Counted from the stretch's first letter, positions 1 through 16,466 are shown. The stretch: 64,000 nt of DNA from Scylla paramamosain (GCF_035594125.1 NC_087151.1:13662501-13726500), one strand, 5' to 3'. Notes: generated by a model from the sequence alone, not told the origin. Program-made: numbers and translations.

Positions 1-19
1 ATGTAACTTGTCACTCATT

Positions 20-540
20 CCACACGTCATTCACATAGATTGCAAATATCACTGATACCAAGACAGATCCCTGCGGGACTCCAAGAGGATTTTCCGTTTC
101 TAATCACTGTTTTCATTTCTCTGTCCATCAGAAAACTGGTTATCCATTTCAGTAGTGTTACTTTTAATGTTCCGATATTTTACAGTTTCCACAAGAGTCT
201 ATGGGGCACCTCATCAAACGTCCTCTTCAAATCTAAATATACACCATCAAACTATCCCTCTCTCTCCTGGACAACATCAGTAACCCTAGAATAGTAACAT
301 AACCAGTTCGTTATACTTGATCTCCCCTCTCTGAAAGTAAACTGTGTTTATGTCAGTACTTCATTTTCTTCCAGATACTTAGTCCATTTTATTTTCTTTT
401 TTTTTTTTTTTTTTGACCAACTTTTCACATTTTCGCTACCACACTTATTAGTGACATTGGTCAATAGTTGGAAGGTGCTCCTTTTCTCCACTCTTATAAA
501 TGGGCACAAAGGCAGCCCTTTTCCAATCCTTTGGTACTAA
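20..540 (-). pseudogene. Non-LTR retrotransposon reverse transcriptase fragment
   Basis: Read on the minus strand, the sequence gives reverse-transcriptase-like blocks: YLDLKRTFDEVPHRLLWKL (the D-x-K-x-x-F-D palm motif) followed by a stretch resembling WITSFLMDR. Upstream blocks near 480-540 resemble the segment before the RT fingers. Stops, frame changes and a poly-T run near 400-414 break the frame, so this is a dead fragment. It lies in what is probably an intron upstream of the fucosyltransferase exon. It is a different LINE family from the jockey-like copies that dominate the rest of the window. Confidence 0.7.
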
Positions 541-688
541 TCCTTTGTTTCAGCGAACTCACAACGATATGATGCACTATGTGTGTGTGTATGTGTTTGG
601 GTCTAATAGCACAATGGTAGTTTAATAAGTAGTGATCAGTGGAGGAGGAGGAGGGATTTCCATTAAATAACCTACTTGCTTCCCACAG

Positions 689-1690
689 GCGCCAATCATC
701 AGCCAGATGGCAACACCCCTGTGGAACCAGCTGGAGAGCGTAGGTGTGTTCTTCAACCTCACAATGTCGTACCACCACCTCAACCCCATCACGGCCCTGG
801 CCGGAGAGCTCGTGCCCCTGTCCACTCCTCAGCATTGTCCAATCTCTTCAACCTTCTACCTCGACACATCTTCCCCAACCTACACTTCCTACAGCCACCA
901 TATGCACAAGTTCAGTCACTGGCTGCGTGAGAACGGAGTGGCAGTTGATGGGAGGCTGCGAAACGAGCGAGACAGACGACATGGCGGTTTGATTCATCAG
1001 CCTGACGATAACACCACGCTGACGGAGCCGCTGCCGGAGGACTACAATGAGGAAGGTCAAGGTAATGAAACCTCTTTGATGGAAGACAATGACTTTACGC
1101 TAACTGCTGAAGAGATTGCATTAGCAACGCGACCGAGAGTGGCGGCGTGGATGGCAAGCCACTGCCACACGGACTCTCGGCGGGAGGACCTGGTGACGGC
1201 GCTGCAGGGCTTCATAGCAATCACCACGGTGGGCAAATGCGGTGAGTTGAAGTGCGGTGAGAACCACATGGACGACTATTGTTTCAGGTGGCTGTCAGCC
1301 TCACACCTTTTTTACTTGTCTTTCGAGAACGCCTTGTGCGATGACTACCACACTGAGAAGCTGTGGATCCCACTGAAATACGGCATGGTGCCTGTAGTGT
1401 ACGGCGGGCCCAGTTACCGCCACACTCTGCCCTTCAATTCCTATATTGACGTACTCAAGTTCCCCAGCGCCGCTGCCCTCGCCAACCACCTCCTGTATCT
1501 AGCCACTCACCCTGCTGCATACTTGCGACACCTGCAGTGGCGGCGGTACTGGCGGGTGCGCAGGGTGTTGCCTTGGTGTGACCTATGTGCTACCCTCCAC
1601 CGCCAAACTGACCCCGTGCGCACCACTCTGACTCAGTGGTGGACCAACACCGCCACCTGCTATGAGCCTCCCCCTTGGAAACAATACTGA
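689..1690 (+). CDS. Alpha-1,3-fucosyltransferase (GT10), terminal exon
   Basis: This is the C-terminal catalytic part of a Golgi type II membrane fucosyltransferase, which transfers fucose from GDP-fucose to N-acetylglucosamine on glycans. The frame is open from a pyrimidine-AG acceptor (AG at 687-688) to the TGA at 1688-1690; the first ATG is 707 but is probably internal. The GT10 signature is clear about 200-235 residues after that Met: FYLSFENALCDDYHTEKLW followed by GMVPVVYGG. Upstream of it lie AAWMASHCHTDSRRE and the Cys pair of VGKCGELKCGE, as in family members, and FFNLTMSYHH near the start. A PSYRHTLPFNSYIDVLKFPS stretch follows the signature. Between the two subdomains sits an acidic insert of about 50 residues with N-glycosylation sequons (NTT, NET), longer than I expect for the family. 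The N-terminal membrane anchor and earlier exons lie before the window. The family call is firm; the exact paralogue (A or C) is not. Confidence 0.9.
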   Translation, partial: APIISQMATPLWNQLESVGVFFNLTMSYHHLNPITALAGELVPLSTPQHCPISSTFYLDTSSPTYTSYSHHMHKFSHWLRENGVAVDGRLRNERDRRHGGLIHQPDDNTTLTEPLPEDYNEEGQGNETSLMEDNDFTLTAEEIALATRPRVAAWMASHCHTDSRREDLVTALQGFIAITTVGKCGELKCGENHMDDYCFRWLSASHLFYLSFENALCDDYHTEKLWIPLKYGMVPVVYGGPSYRHTLPFNSYIDVLKFPSAAALANHLLYLATHPAAYLRHLQWRRYWRVRRVLPWCDLCATLHRQTDPVRTTLTQWWTNTATCYEPPPWKQY

Positions 1691-3829
1691 CTCTCCTGCC
1701 TACAAAGATGTCCTTATAAAAAATGGAAGGAGGAAACGTGTCGTAGACGGAGATGTTGCATAGATTTGGTATTTATGGGCTGCTGGAAACTCACAAACAT
1801 TTTCATATTTTAATTAATTATTACTAATTATTTATATTTTTTACAGTCAAAATTTCTCACTTGCATTAGTCTTCAGTTCGTTCAAAGTTAATTGGTGTCA
1901 CTTTATATTTCTTCAACATATTCGATATTTAATGCAATCATCGTGCAAGAACACAGACAATATCAAATTCATAAACACAACTAATATTCAATCGGCGCAA
2001 TTAATGTTTAGTTAGAAAAACACACATCATATCAGCATCACTTCAGTTTCCAAAAATACACCGTAATTAGGTAAATCTTCGTACACCATACAAACCTATC
2101 ATACCAAACATAAAACAACATGTAAAGTCTTGCTCTTCCTTTAATAAGATACTGGATTCCTAGACTGCATTACGCTTTCAAGTTCCAGTACTTTAAGTTA
2201 TTCCGTCCATCTCGACCCCTCTCTGGTCAGGCCCTCTGGAACCTCTGCCTCTCTGTCTGCTACTCTGTAATACTCTCTGTCAATCTATTCATACACAGTT
2301 GTCTGGAACTGCCTATTTCCCTTATAAAATTATCTTTATTTTTACAACATTTTACATATCTACCATTCACGTTTCTCATTTACGCAAATGATCCACCCAC
2401 AGGCGTGATACTTGATCGAGAACGTCAGTCAGACTGTAGAGGCAATTTGGGACTGTTTGGTATGTTTCTATAGGTTGACCTTCTTTCCTTCTGATGGTGA
2501 CTCACGCCTCCTGGCCGCCCTACTTTCTCTTTCAATCTGTTTCTCTGCCTTGTCCTCTACACAATTTCCGTTAATCTATGTTTGTTGTTTTCTCGGTTCC
2601 CTTGTTCTCGGTATCAAATGTAAATCACCTTACCGTTGGAGTGACCGCTTTATACTTGCTCATTCTGTCTTCTCTTCTTCTTTCTTATTTTGTCTTCTTT
2701 TCTTTATTCTCCTTTTTCTTCTTTCTTCTTTCGTAATAATACAGTATATACTGCGGTGTGGGGTCACCACAAACGTGACAGCCGATGCAGACCACGCCCT
2801 GCTCAAAGGTGGAGCAGCGACCGGCGGTGTTGAAGGATTAGGTCTTGTTGATACTAATAATCCGTTTTTTTTTTTTTTCCAAATAAGTTCATCTGTATTC
2901 CAGAATGTAAGGTGAATATTAAAAAGTATGTAATAGAGAGCAGGGTAGCACAAGGAAATATGAAGAATTGAGTATGCCATAAGAGGAGGCCTGCGTAGGA
3001 GCAGAAAAAGGAACGGTAGTTGGATACATAGTGGGTTTACACAGTTTCGACAATGAAACCATGGTTCACGAAAAAGAAAAAAAAAGTAATCTTGTCTTTT
3101 TTTTGCGTACAACATAGTAAGTCACATCATTGTTTCCCGAAGCTAGTGCATGTCACTGCTCCCTGTGACAGAAACGAATCTGTGATGAGTTGCATAGTCG
3201 CCCTTCTTCAATGGTAATACTAGTTCGGTGTACGTCTTTACTACCTTCACTACCTTGAGAGCTCCTGTGTGATCCTTTCGAGCTGAGGTGCTGGAAAGTG
3301 CCTTCCTGGACAAATTGGGAGGTTGGATAACTGTTTACATTTACAAATTGATACGAGGTGGAGAATTGTAGGGGAGTTTAAATAGGGTGTGTGGATAAAG
3401 AGTTTTCTGTGATTTGGAGAGCAGTGTGCGTTATAGAATGGAGTGGAATGGATCTGCCAGGGTTTGCAGGACCAATCTTCTCCAGTGTTGTCTGTGATAT
3501 TACTGTGGTCAAATATGCATGAATGATTATGATATTATAATGTTACATTTCATGGTGTTAGCTCAAAGTAGATGTGTTAACGGTATTTTGCTCTTGCGTG
3601 GTTAGTGTAAAGAGTATTTATGTCACATTTGAGTTAGGTAATGCATTATCTCTTCAGAGGAAACTGTTATAATATTTATCACTGTTATACGTATTTTTAT
3701 ATTTTTAATGTGCAAAGTGTGGAATTTCTACATGCCTTGTGAATTGCTTTTTTTTTCTAATATATGAATATGTATAAATTATCCTTTCTTGATTGGTATA
3801 GCCTTTCATTTATTGCCGGACTGAAGGAA
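1691..3829. other. Noncoding: fucosyltransferase 3' UTR and spacer
   Basis: AT-rich sequence with no credible coding frame. The first few hundred bases are presumably the 3' UTR of the fucosyltransferase gene. Short poly-T runs occur near 2866 and 3749. The ORF at 2412-2915 is a low-complexity pyrimidine-rich frame that I do not believe is coding. Confidence 0.5.
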
Positions 3830-3832
3830 ATT

Positions 3833-4150
3833 TTCTTATAATATCTCTGCTGCCCATTTCCTGAAAGGCTGAACGTCTATGAAAAGATGTGAAGTGCAGG
3901 GTGGTATCATCAACGTGGGAGTGGATACAAGAAGTTTGGCTGAGAAGATCATTGATGAATAATAGGAAGAGAGTAGGTGACAGAACAGAACCCTAGAAAC
4001 ACCACTGTTAATAGATTTAGGAGAAGAACAGTGACCGTCTACCACAGCAGCAATAGAACTGGTGGAAAGGAAACATGAGATGAAGTTAGAGAGAAGGCCA
4101 GAACCCGTAGAAACTCGCTTGAACATGGAGAGCAAAAACGGAAGACAACA
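3833..4150 (-). pseudogene. Jockey-like LINE fragment (family A), RT palm region
   Basis: The minus-strand reading contains SSIAAVVDGHCSSPKSINSG and the following palm/YADD-side region, now frame-shifted. The same block recurs at 23.6, 42.2, 54.1 and 58.6 kb, which defines the LINE called family A here. Both ends are truncated. Confidence 0.75.
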
Positions 4151-5126
4151 ATAAGGAATACATGCCCTACACGACTACTCCCTAAAAATCCCTCAATCTC
4201 TAGCACCACACCCACGACACTTTTTTCTGAAGAGATAGCAGGATATGTAGATGGAAACGTTTGGTCTGGTGCCTAACAGAGGTCAAAAGAGGGATGCAGA
4301 AAATAATGTAGAGGCGTTGTTTTGGGGAAGCGGAATTATAGAAGAAAATCTAGACAAGTATTGCTAATCATTGAAATTCCAGATCATAAAGACAAAAAAG
4401 AAATTAATACAAAGAACAGATTAAACTTCTTTTCTCTCACTTTTTTTTTATGTTTATTTATTTGCGTGTTTATTTATTCATAATACGTATATACTCGTGT
4501 CTGATGTACACTAGTTCATCACGGCAATATTCATCGTTCCTGACATTTTCGGCATGCACACATTAAACCGACATTCTACGTTGATCACACAGGAACCCAG
4601 CATGATTAAATTCTGCTCTAGTTTTCCAAAAATTATGATCCACCCAGAACCAAAAGTTCACGAAATTCCATTATATATTCAGTCCTTCAGTCATTACTTA
4701 CAACTTCCGACCAGCTGGGAAGCCGCTTCGTCACTCGTCTCTTCTGTTTTTTACCAAGATACTGAACGTGTATTGATCTGAAACATTACATGGCTTTCGC
4801 TGGAATTTCAGCTCTAACTTGCTGTTACTTTTCTTCTGCTTAGTATTTATGAAACTAAATGTTAAATCCACATGTGATGAGTTACATAATAAGCAGAAAG
4901 GTGAAAACAAAAACATTAGCTCATTTACGCCATCGAATAAGCAGTCACTATACGAGTATTGAAAATAACGTCATCTGTACATTTAAAAATATGTATGTCC
5001 AAATGCAGGGCTGTAAAACGAATGAGAGTAGTGACTGCATATCAATCTAACAAAAACCGTAATGTTATTGTGACGAGAGATATATGTGACAGGAATAACG
5101 AAGGAATTCATGGATTCAGAAAAAAT

Positions 5127-5157
<31 letters not shown>

Positions 5158-5694
5158 TCTAACTGAAACCAGACAGATCCGTAAGTTGGAGCTCAAGATC
5201 ATCAGTATGCTGCAGGGCTCATCCTTTAATTGTGCTCCATATACAATGGAAAATATGTATTCAGTTGTACATGGCACTTCATACCAGGGTCAGTTGATTG
5301 AGAGCCCAACGCAACAGACCTAAAATCGAATCTGGCGCGTCTCGCCCAGGTTGCGTTCTGGCATTTATTATATTTGTTGTACTAGATCAGACAGAGCAAC
5401 TGATTGAACTGAGGTGCTGAAAATGTTTCGTTAGTTCAGCCTCTAACATATTATAATTATGTATCTACACACGCCTGCCATTCTGTATCATCTGGTAATC
5501 AACACTATGAAACAATAAATAATTAGTTTTCTTCCGAATCACATACGCTGTCTCGTCTTCACCAGCCACAGGACAGTGATGGAGGAGACAGGAGGCAGTG
5601 GATAAAATCGAAATTTAGGTGAAAGTTGAGGCAGTGGTTGAGGTGGAAAGAGAAAGACGTATTCTTTATTGAAACCGGCTAAAAAAATATGGAA

Positions 5695-5697
<3 letters not shown>

Positions 5698-5749
<52 letters not shown>

Positions 5750-5752
5750 TGT
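5698..5752. repeat. (TG)n microsatellite
   Basis: About 25 TG units, nearly uninterrupted. Confidence 0.95.
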
Positions 5753-6564
5753 TGTTTAGTTCTATATACATGTCGCATACTAGGAAAACAGGAAAAGAGC
5801 TATTTTCGTAATAATTGTCTCTGCTGAATAGAAAATTATATTTACAATGTTATAAACTACATGTTCCTTGATTAATACCTGGCTTAGTTTGAACACTTCT
5901 ATCTTCAACTAATTTTCTCAAGTATTTATTTTTTTTTCTGAAAGTTTCTTACCATATCCTCTTATATTTTCTAGAGGGAGAGAGAGAGAGATTTACAATA
6001 GAATAATAAACACTTTTCCTCCAATTCTGGATAATCCTTTTTTTTTTTTATCTCAATGGATCTTCTTCTTCTTCTTCTTCTTTTTTCTTAGCCAAAGCCA
6101 CTCTTACATAAAAACAATATTGCCTTAAAACATTAGGATTTTATATGACAGGCTTACACCGTTTTCCTTACCTCTTCACCCTCACAAGTCACAACAGCTA
6201 CAACACAAACGTATAAGATTCTACATAACACCTTCCTTGGGTAGGCTCGTGTCCCCTGCATGCGTTGTAAACAGTGCTGTGCTGCTCTCTTCACTCCGGG
6301 TGTGCAGACTGTGCTCCGTGTTTCCCCATTGTAATCCCAGCAAACTTTATATTCAAGGCAAACTGCAGCTTTCAGTGGTTTAGAGACTCCTAATATTGGT
6401 ACATCAAGTTTACCGGGGCTGCAGTATCTTGTCCAGCAGTGTTCATTGTCGGAAGTGACAAGTAGGTGAACTCCCACCTAATTTTAACATTAGTAGTATT
6501 TTTTTTTTTTTTTTTTGCATTTTTATATTTCAGTGCCATATTACCTTGATTGTTGAAGCGCCTC

Positions 6565-6565
<1 letters not shown>

Positions 6566-6617
<52 letters not shown>

Positions 6618-6626
6618 GTTATTATT
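6566..6626. repeat. (TTA)n microsatellite
   Basis: About 20 TTA units with one TTG interruption near the end. Confidence 0.95.
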
Positions 6627-6956
6627 AATCCTTATACCCCGTGGTAAAGTGAGTAGGTGGTTTAAAGATACGTACATAAAAACGGGTAGCAGATGTTAAA
6701 AAGATTTTCCTGGAGTACTTTAGTGTTCAGTCCAATTATAAAAAAATAAAAAAACACTGGTACAATTATATATCATTAAAAAGCTTAAAAGTTGCTCTTT
6801 GCTGTGGTATAATCGTAATTAAACAAATGTAACTTATATATGCATAAAAAATAAAACAAAGATGAAAAATTTGAGGGCGATATAAATTTACAAGGGTATT
6901 CTTTTATTTCTTTAAATAAAAAAATTAAAAAATCAATAAAGCTTATAAATTAGATA

Positions 6957-8010
6957 CCATATGGTGTGAGAATGTATGCAGACTATTCCCTGAGCTTCTT
7001 ATGATAGTTTGGGAAACATTCTGGGCAAAATCCCTTGGGGCACATATAGCATGTTCTCACGCATTTAGCATGCAGAGCAGTACAGTCCTTCTTGTCTAAA
7101 GGCAATCTTTTCATGTCATGATCAACATCAGGTGGTGATATTCCATGAGATGCTTGTTAGGCATATACTGCCTCAAATTAGGGATTTTACCCTGGAACCC
7201 AATGATGCTCTCATCAATAGAAATTTTGCATTCTGGTATATAATTACTCTTGAAAACTTTCTGAAAGTGGTCTATAAGAGGGTGGATTTTGTTTAACTGA
7301 TAAACGGGATCTTCTTTTGGAGGAATTTTTTTGTTATCGTTGAAGTAAATAAACCTTAGCAGCAGCTCAAACCTTTCCCTACTGAGGTGAGCATTGAACT
7401 AGGGAGTTGACTGACTGGGATTAGAACAGTCCCATTATGACTTGAGAGCTGGTTTCCTAATTAGCCCCATATTAATTATCATTGCTAGAAATGCCATAAA
7501 CTTTCCTGGCTCTATTTTACCTTGTTTCATCCATAAATGTACCAAAGACCTTGGCTTTTTGCATAGGTACTCACCATTTTCATGAATCCACTGTTATGCA
7601 TATCTATTTGTTTCCATAACTAACTTGTCTATTAAATCACTGGTAAAATACATTCTAAAGTACTCAGTGGGCATGGCATCAATGTTAGATGGATGTTTGA
7701 GTCCACTGGCTCCTGTAAAAGGAACAGGAGGAGGCCCAACATCATCTTGCAGTGACCCCCATTCTCCCATCTGTGCAGATGACGCACCAGCTGACTGACT
7801 GGTCTCATCGTCAATACTATTACTTTCACTGCTTGCTGAGAGAATAGCAGAATCACCATCACTTATGATTTCATCAACAGCTAAGTCTTCTAGGATTACT
7901 TCTTCCTCACTGGTGTCGGCATAGCCATCACCTTCAATTTCTTCGAGGTCAGAAACAACCAGCATCACCACACCCTCCCCATCTGACTCCATCATGTCAG
8001 CACTACGCAC
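6957..8010 (-). pseudogene. PiggyBac-like transposase, internally deleted
   Basis: Minus-strand relic of a piggyBac (DDE) transposase. The N-terminal part (8010-7594) starts with an acidic Ser/Glu-rich region typical of these proteins and ends in PTEYFRMYFTSDLIDKLV and ETNRYA, the conserved entry to the catalytic domain. Reading on, with stops, comes LVHLWMKQGKIEPGKF, then the strongly conserved CKISIDESIIGFQGKIPNLR and QYMPNKH, which carry a catalytic Asp. The frame then jumps to the C-terminal Cys-rich zinc domain near 7090-6990 (CYMCPKGFCPECF, then a stop). Most of the middle of the catalytic domain is missing, so the copy cannot be active. Stops also interrupt the retained part. No terminal inverted repeats or TTAA duplication were recognised. 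Confidence 0.85.
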
Positions 8011-8514
8011 TCTTATCTAAGCCAATAACAAGATGAAAATAAAAAGTCTCAGTATTGTAACGCATCATAATATGTTCCTGAAGTACTTATTTACCCATGG
8101 AAATACATGTGTATCTTGTCTTGCCTAGAAATTGATAAAAATTATAAAATACAGCACATTCATATTGGTGTATTCATCACGTTCACACCTGGCACCCTCA
8201 CAACATCACAAACATACCATTGTAAAAGCTGAGGCGTGATTGGCCAAGCGTCCACCATCTTGAAAACAATGGACCAATGACAGGCCTCGATGTGTGAAGG
8301 ATAGCCTCAAACATAAGCAAACTGTACAGCATAAAATAAGCTCAGAACTTGAAAAGCACCACGATCATGCTTGACAGGGTCTAACATAAATGCCTGATGA
8401 GGTATAATGGTTAATCTTCACTTCATATACATGCTTACATAAACTTTCTTGCTTCATTTTTAATAATGGATGTAATTTTCATGGTCACCCTTACCTTACC
8501 TGGTTCAGTTTTAT
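8011..8514. other. Noncoding spacer
   Basis: No gene recognised between the piggyBac relic and the G-rich dispersed repeat. Some of it may belong to the 5' side of the piggyBac element. Confidence 0.4.
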
Positions 8515-8945
8515 TGCTGTTTCAATCAGTACTCTGTGCATAACTATAGCCCTTCACAGGGTCTATTTCTCACTGTTTGGAGAATTTCTAGCCCCATTTT
8601 ACCCTGTCTGAAATTAATAATAAGTTTACCTTATGGGGTCAAAGCCACCCCTGTTTGGTTAGGTTAAAAAAATGTTATCTTAGGTTAGTTTACTTTAAGG
8701 GAGTCTAGGGGGGCAAAGCCCTACCGATTAGGTTACAAAATGTTAGGTTAGGTTAGTTTACTTTATGGGGTGTCCAGAGGGGGCAAAGTTCCCTCTGGAC
8801 ACCCCTCTGGGGGTTACAAAATGTTAACCCCTCTGGAGGTTACAAAATGTTAGGTCAGGTTAGTTTAGCTTATGGGGGGATCCAGTAGGTTTGGGGGTGG
8901 TTAAGGGGGGGATATTGGTTGAAACTGCAAATTTACCTCTGGTTC
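8515..8945. repeat. G-rich dispersed repeat, copy 1 (internal minisatellite)
   Basis: The left part includes CTCACTGTTTGG and GAAATTAATAATAAGTTTAC. It is followed by several imperfect 60-85-bp units, each with GGGGCAAAG then GGTTACAAAATGTTAGGTTA and GTTTACTTTATGGGG. The block ends at GGTTGAAACTGCAAATTT. The same order and ends recur at 47805-48235, which marks this as a dispersed interspersed repeat rather than a local satellite. No coding capacity was seen. Confidence 0.8.
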
Positions 8946-9090
8946 TTACCTGGTTGGACTCCCTAGAGGGAACCCCAGCATGGCTACCATGCCAGCCTTA
9001 AAGAAAATCACCAAGGAATGTATACCAATAAGAAAGGGCTGGAAACTGTGCTATAAGCCCAGAACAAGTGTCAAAATGTATAACAGGTAG

Positions 9091-9540
9091 ATTAACAACA
9101 TAAATCAAATAGGCATTCACCCAAAAATTCAGTCAATCTCTTCTTAGAACTATCAAGAGAATCTGATTCTGCCACATTGATAGGAAGGGAGTTGCAGACT
9201 TTCACTACTCTGACTGAAAAGAATCTATGCCTGGTATCACAATGACCGTAATGAACAAGGATTTTGTAACAACATCCTCTTGTGCCAATAGTAGGAACCA
9301 AAGTAAATAAATCAGTAGGAGAAATTAGGGAGAGACCAAAAAAACCTTCCAGCACTTAATAAGATCAACCTGTAACATTCTCCCATTCACTATAAATAAG
9401 TCCGAATCCATAAGATACTGAGCATATAACATATTCTCAAGACCTTGAATCCTTTTTGTCTAATGTCGTTGTACTGATATTAGTAGCTTTAGGTCAGTGA
9501 CATAATCATTATTCCAGACAGTATATCCAAACTGCTTGTT
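9091..9540 (-). pseudogene. LINE reverse transcriptase C-terminal fragment
   Basis: The minus-strand ORF (9355-9092) ends like the C-terminus of a CR1/Daphne-type LINE ORF2: RHRFFSVRVVKVCNSLP, then the S-KKRL-EFLG tail. Upstream sequence to about 9540 continues the similarity (KQFGYTVWNNDYVTD, RIQGLENMLYA) in another frame. This is a 5'-truncated, frame-shifted fragment. Confidence 0.7.
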
Positions 9541-9917
9541 CACACCTGTTACATCTGTTACATCTGTTATATCATCTGGTTGTTATGAACAGATGGCAAT
9601 TATCAAGTCACTCACTTCCACTGCATGTAGTGTTTTCTCTTAATCCTAAGTCTTCAGATCTGCTGGGAATCTATCAGGCTGTAAGTTTGCCAAGAAAATT
9701 GTCAGGAGTTTGGAGAACTGTAGGGAAATTATAGAAATAACCTTAGCTTAGTAACAGTGATTAGCTGGACGTTTCAGGACAGCCTGCATGCAGCAACTTG
9801 CTATTGATTCTTGTTTATATTTAAATGTCCTGTAACTTTTAAACTATGGCATGAGTTAAAATAAAATAATTTACTCTTTCATTTCTGAGAATATATGAAT
9901 TTCCTCCCAAGACACCC

Positions 9918-10042
<125 letters not shown>

Positions 10043-10229
10043 CTATCAGAATAACAAAATAAACTTCACAAGACTAACTCACCAGTCATGCAAGCTGCTG
10101 CTCATGTATCACCCACATGTCCCTCCCTCCTTTTATTCCTTTCCTCTCCCTTCTTTTGTCTTGTTTCAAATTCCCTACCTATTACTGCCCTTCCCCTTAT
10201 CTGTCAGAGATAAGGGACAAGGGAGAGAG

Positions 10230-10430
<201 letters not shown>

Positions 10431-10542
10431 ATACCATTTTTGCTTCATTGTTTCTCACTCTTTTTCACTCATATACATAATACCATTTTCATTCTCACTC
10501 AGTCTCATTCTATTTAGCAATCCTTAGGATTGTTTTTAGTTT

Positions 10543-10544
<2 letters not shown>

Positions 10545-10603
<59 letters not shown>
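10545..10603. repeat. (GA)n microsatellite
   Basis: About 29 GA units, complementary in sequence type to the CT tract 120 bp upstream. Confidence 0.95.
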
Positions 10604-10605
<2 letters not shown>

Positions 10606-11036
10606 TGCATTCTGACTTAGGCGGGATTTACCATATGTATATGCAGGACACTGACAGTAGGTAAATGTGACCCGTACTTGTCAAAGCAGCGTGGGTGGTG
10701 GTGGTGGGGTGGTACTGGGGGTGATAACATGTGAAACTCAGGAGGGTAAGAATGTAGGACTAGGCATGAAGCTCTGGAGGGTACTGTATATATTTGTTGT
10801 GTTATTTCAAATTTAGTAGTGCAGATGTGCTCATTTTCTTGTGTTTTTTTATTGTGGATTTTTTATATTATTTTCTGGTTCCCTGGGGCCAATTAATTTT
10901 TTCCCATAGGTTCTTCAGTTACCATAGTGCACATTTGCCATACTGAGCACTACAATAGAACGAATCAAGTTCATTGTCGAGTACCCTACTGTGTATGGAT
11001 ACCATATCTAAATGTTATCATTTTCAGTCGTTCATA

Positions 11037-14791
<3,755 letters not shown>

Positions 14792-16466
14792 TCAAATGTG
14801 TATTATATTTATATTATACTGCATCATATATCATGCTTCTGTACATAACACTTGTGACCACTACTGATTAGTATTAAATATTTTAATATGGAGTTGTTTG
14901 ATGATTTCAGTAAAATCCAAATTCTGCTTGTGCATATGTTTTTGAACCAGTTATATTAGTCTGAGACACCTTTTGTGGAGCCATTGGAATGTACAATGAG
15001 ATTTATGAGTTCTATACTTAACTGTTAGGCTTCACCTATTCCAAGACAAGTAATTTGGTGGACTTATATTTTCTGATCTTTGAATGATAATCTGGTTGAT
15101 CAGAAAAATATATATAGACTAAGGTTACATACATATGTAGGTGTGATGGAGCATTAGATTTCAGAGCAAAGCTTATTATAAACATATAATCATAAAATCT
15201 TATCCCTCTACGAAAAAAAAAGAAGTTTATTTTGGGCTGCAGAGCTGAATGAATGAGGTTTGTAGTTGACTACTGAAGCCGTGAAACTTTTTTTAAGCTA
15301 AATGAGAACATAAAACTGCTGCTTTAATTATTATCATTATTATAATAAAACTCCAGTTTTTACAGCATTGCCAACAAATTGGCAAGTACAACATAAAGAA
15401 CTTAACACATAGATATACTTTAATAGCATCAGGAATCCAAAATGTAGTTATTTTTATTTTAAATGAATTTTTAATTTTTGAAGTGTTTGATGCATTACCT
15501 GAATGACACATGAATGATCCTTGGCATTTTTTATTGCTGTTTATACAATGAAAAAGCATTTTGGGACAATTCATAAAACATTGATTGAGAACATTTCAAA
15601 CACAGGCAGACTCCCTCCCACAAAGACTACTAAGTTATCAAGAGAGGACAATCAACAAAATGTTTGAGGTAAGTGTTTACTTCTGTACACATGGTGTATA
15701 TGTATATGTAATTTGGATGGAAATGTATGCATGGAGGCACTTTGTCTCAGCTCACTTTATGGAGGATATCAGCCCATGCCCACTATGTAAGGATACTGCT
15801 ACTGTTTTCCTTATGCTTAGTAAAAAGAACTTAAGTGATAGGAGTGAGAACTTCCTCAGATTATGGACTAGTTTCATTTGCACGTCTGTGTGTTTACATG
15901 CAACCGTGGGTGCCTGGTCCTAACTGCCCTCTAAAAGGTTATCTGTTTGGTATAGTATACATAATAAACATATAACAGACAATGAGATAAGACATTACAT
16001 ATCGTATTGGGTTCCTTCCCCATCAACCCACCCTTAAGACGCTCTGATTTCATGTCAAATACCACAACCATCGCCTCGAAGGCCACAGATGTAACAAATT
16101 AGGTTCTTATGGACATTTTTTTTTTTCTATGATGCGGAATCCTAGTCAAACTATTGCTAGGATCATACAAATACCCTTGAAAACCCCGACAACATTTACG
16201 TAGCCACCATAATTATCACTATTATAACATGCAATTTTCCATTAACGAGCGAGGGAGGGTAGCAGGGTGGATGTCTGCTACCGGTGTGGTGGAGGCCTGG
16301 CTGCGGTGCACTTTTCATGTTACCTGTCTGGAGGATAGACGTGTGCAGCAGTTCTCTGCAAAGAAAGAAAGAAGAAAAAATGGCAAAAAAGGTACGTAAA
16401 GCCTTTAATAGTGTGTATGTTTGTGTATTGTCAAATGTCATTACCATCACTATAACCATTACTGTA

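Larger units (their letters stand above)
4151..6955. other. Noncoding spacer with microsatellites
   Basis: AT-rich, with no supported gene. It contains (TG)n at about 5698-5752, short (CTT)n at 6064-6083 and (TTA)n at 6566-6626. Near 5290-5345 a GAGAGCCC...AATCGAATC pattern loosely resembles the A and B boxes of a tRNA-derived SINE, but no cloverleaf can be drawn with confidence. Confidence 0.45.

Noticed and set aside
707..930. Overlapping plus and minus frames around the start of the fucosyltransferase exon
   Set aside because: They are alternative-frame shadows of a GC-rich real exon; only the frame with GT10 motifs is kept.
5290..5345. tRNA-like sequence with AATCGAATC
   Set aside because: Stems do not pair and spacing between the box-like words is wrong for a tRNA.
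16381..16392. ATGGCAAAAAAG followed by GTACGT as a first exon
   Set aside because: Four codons in an A-rich stretch; no downstream exon in frame could be identified.
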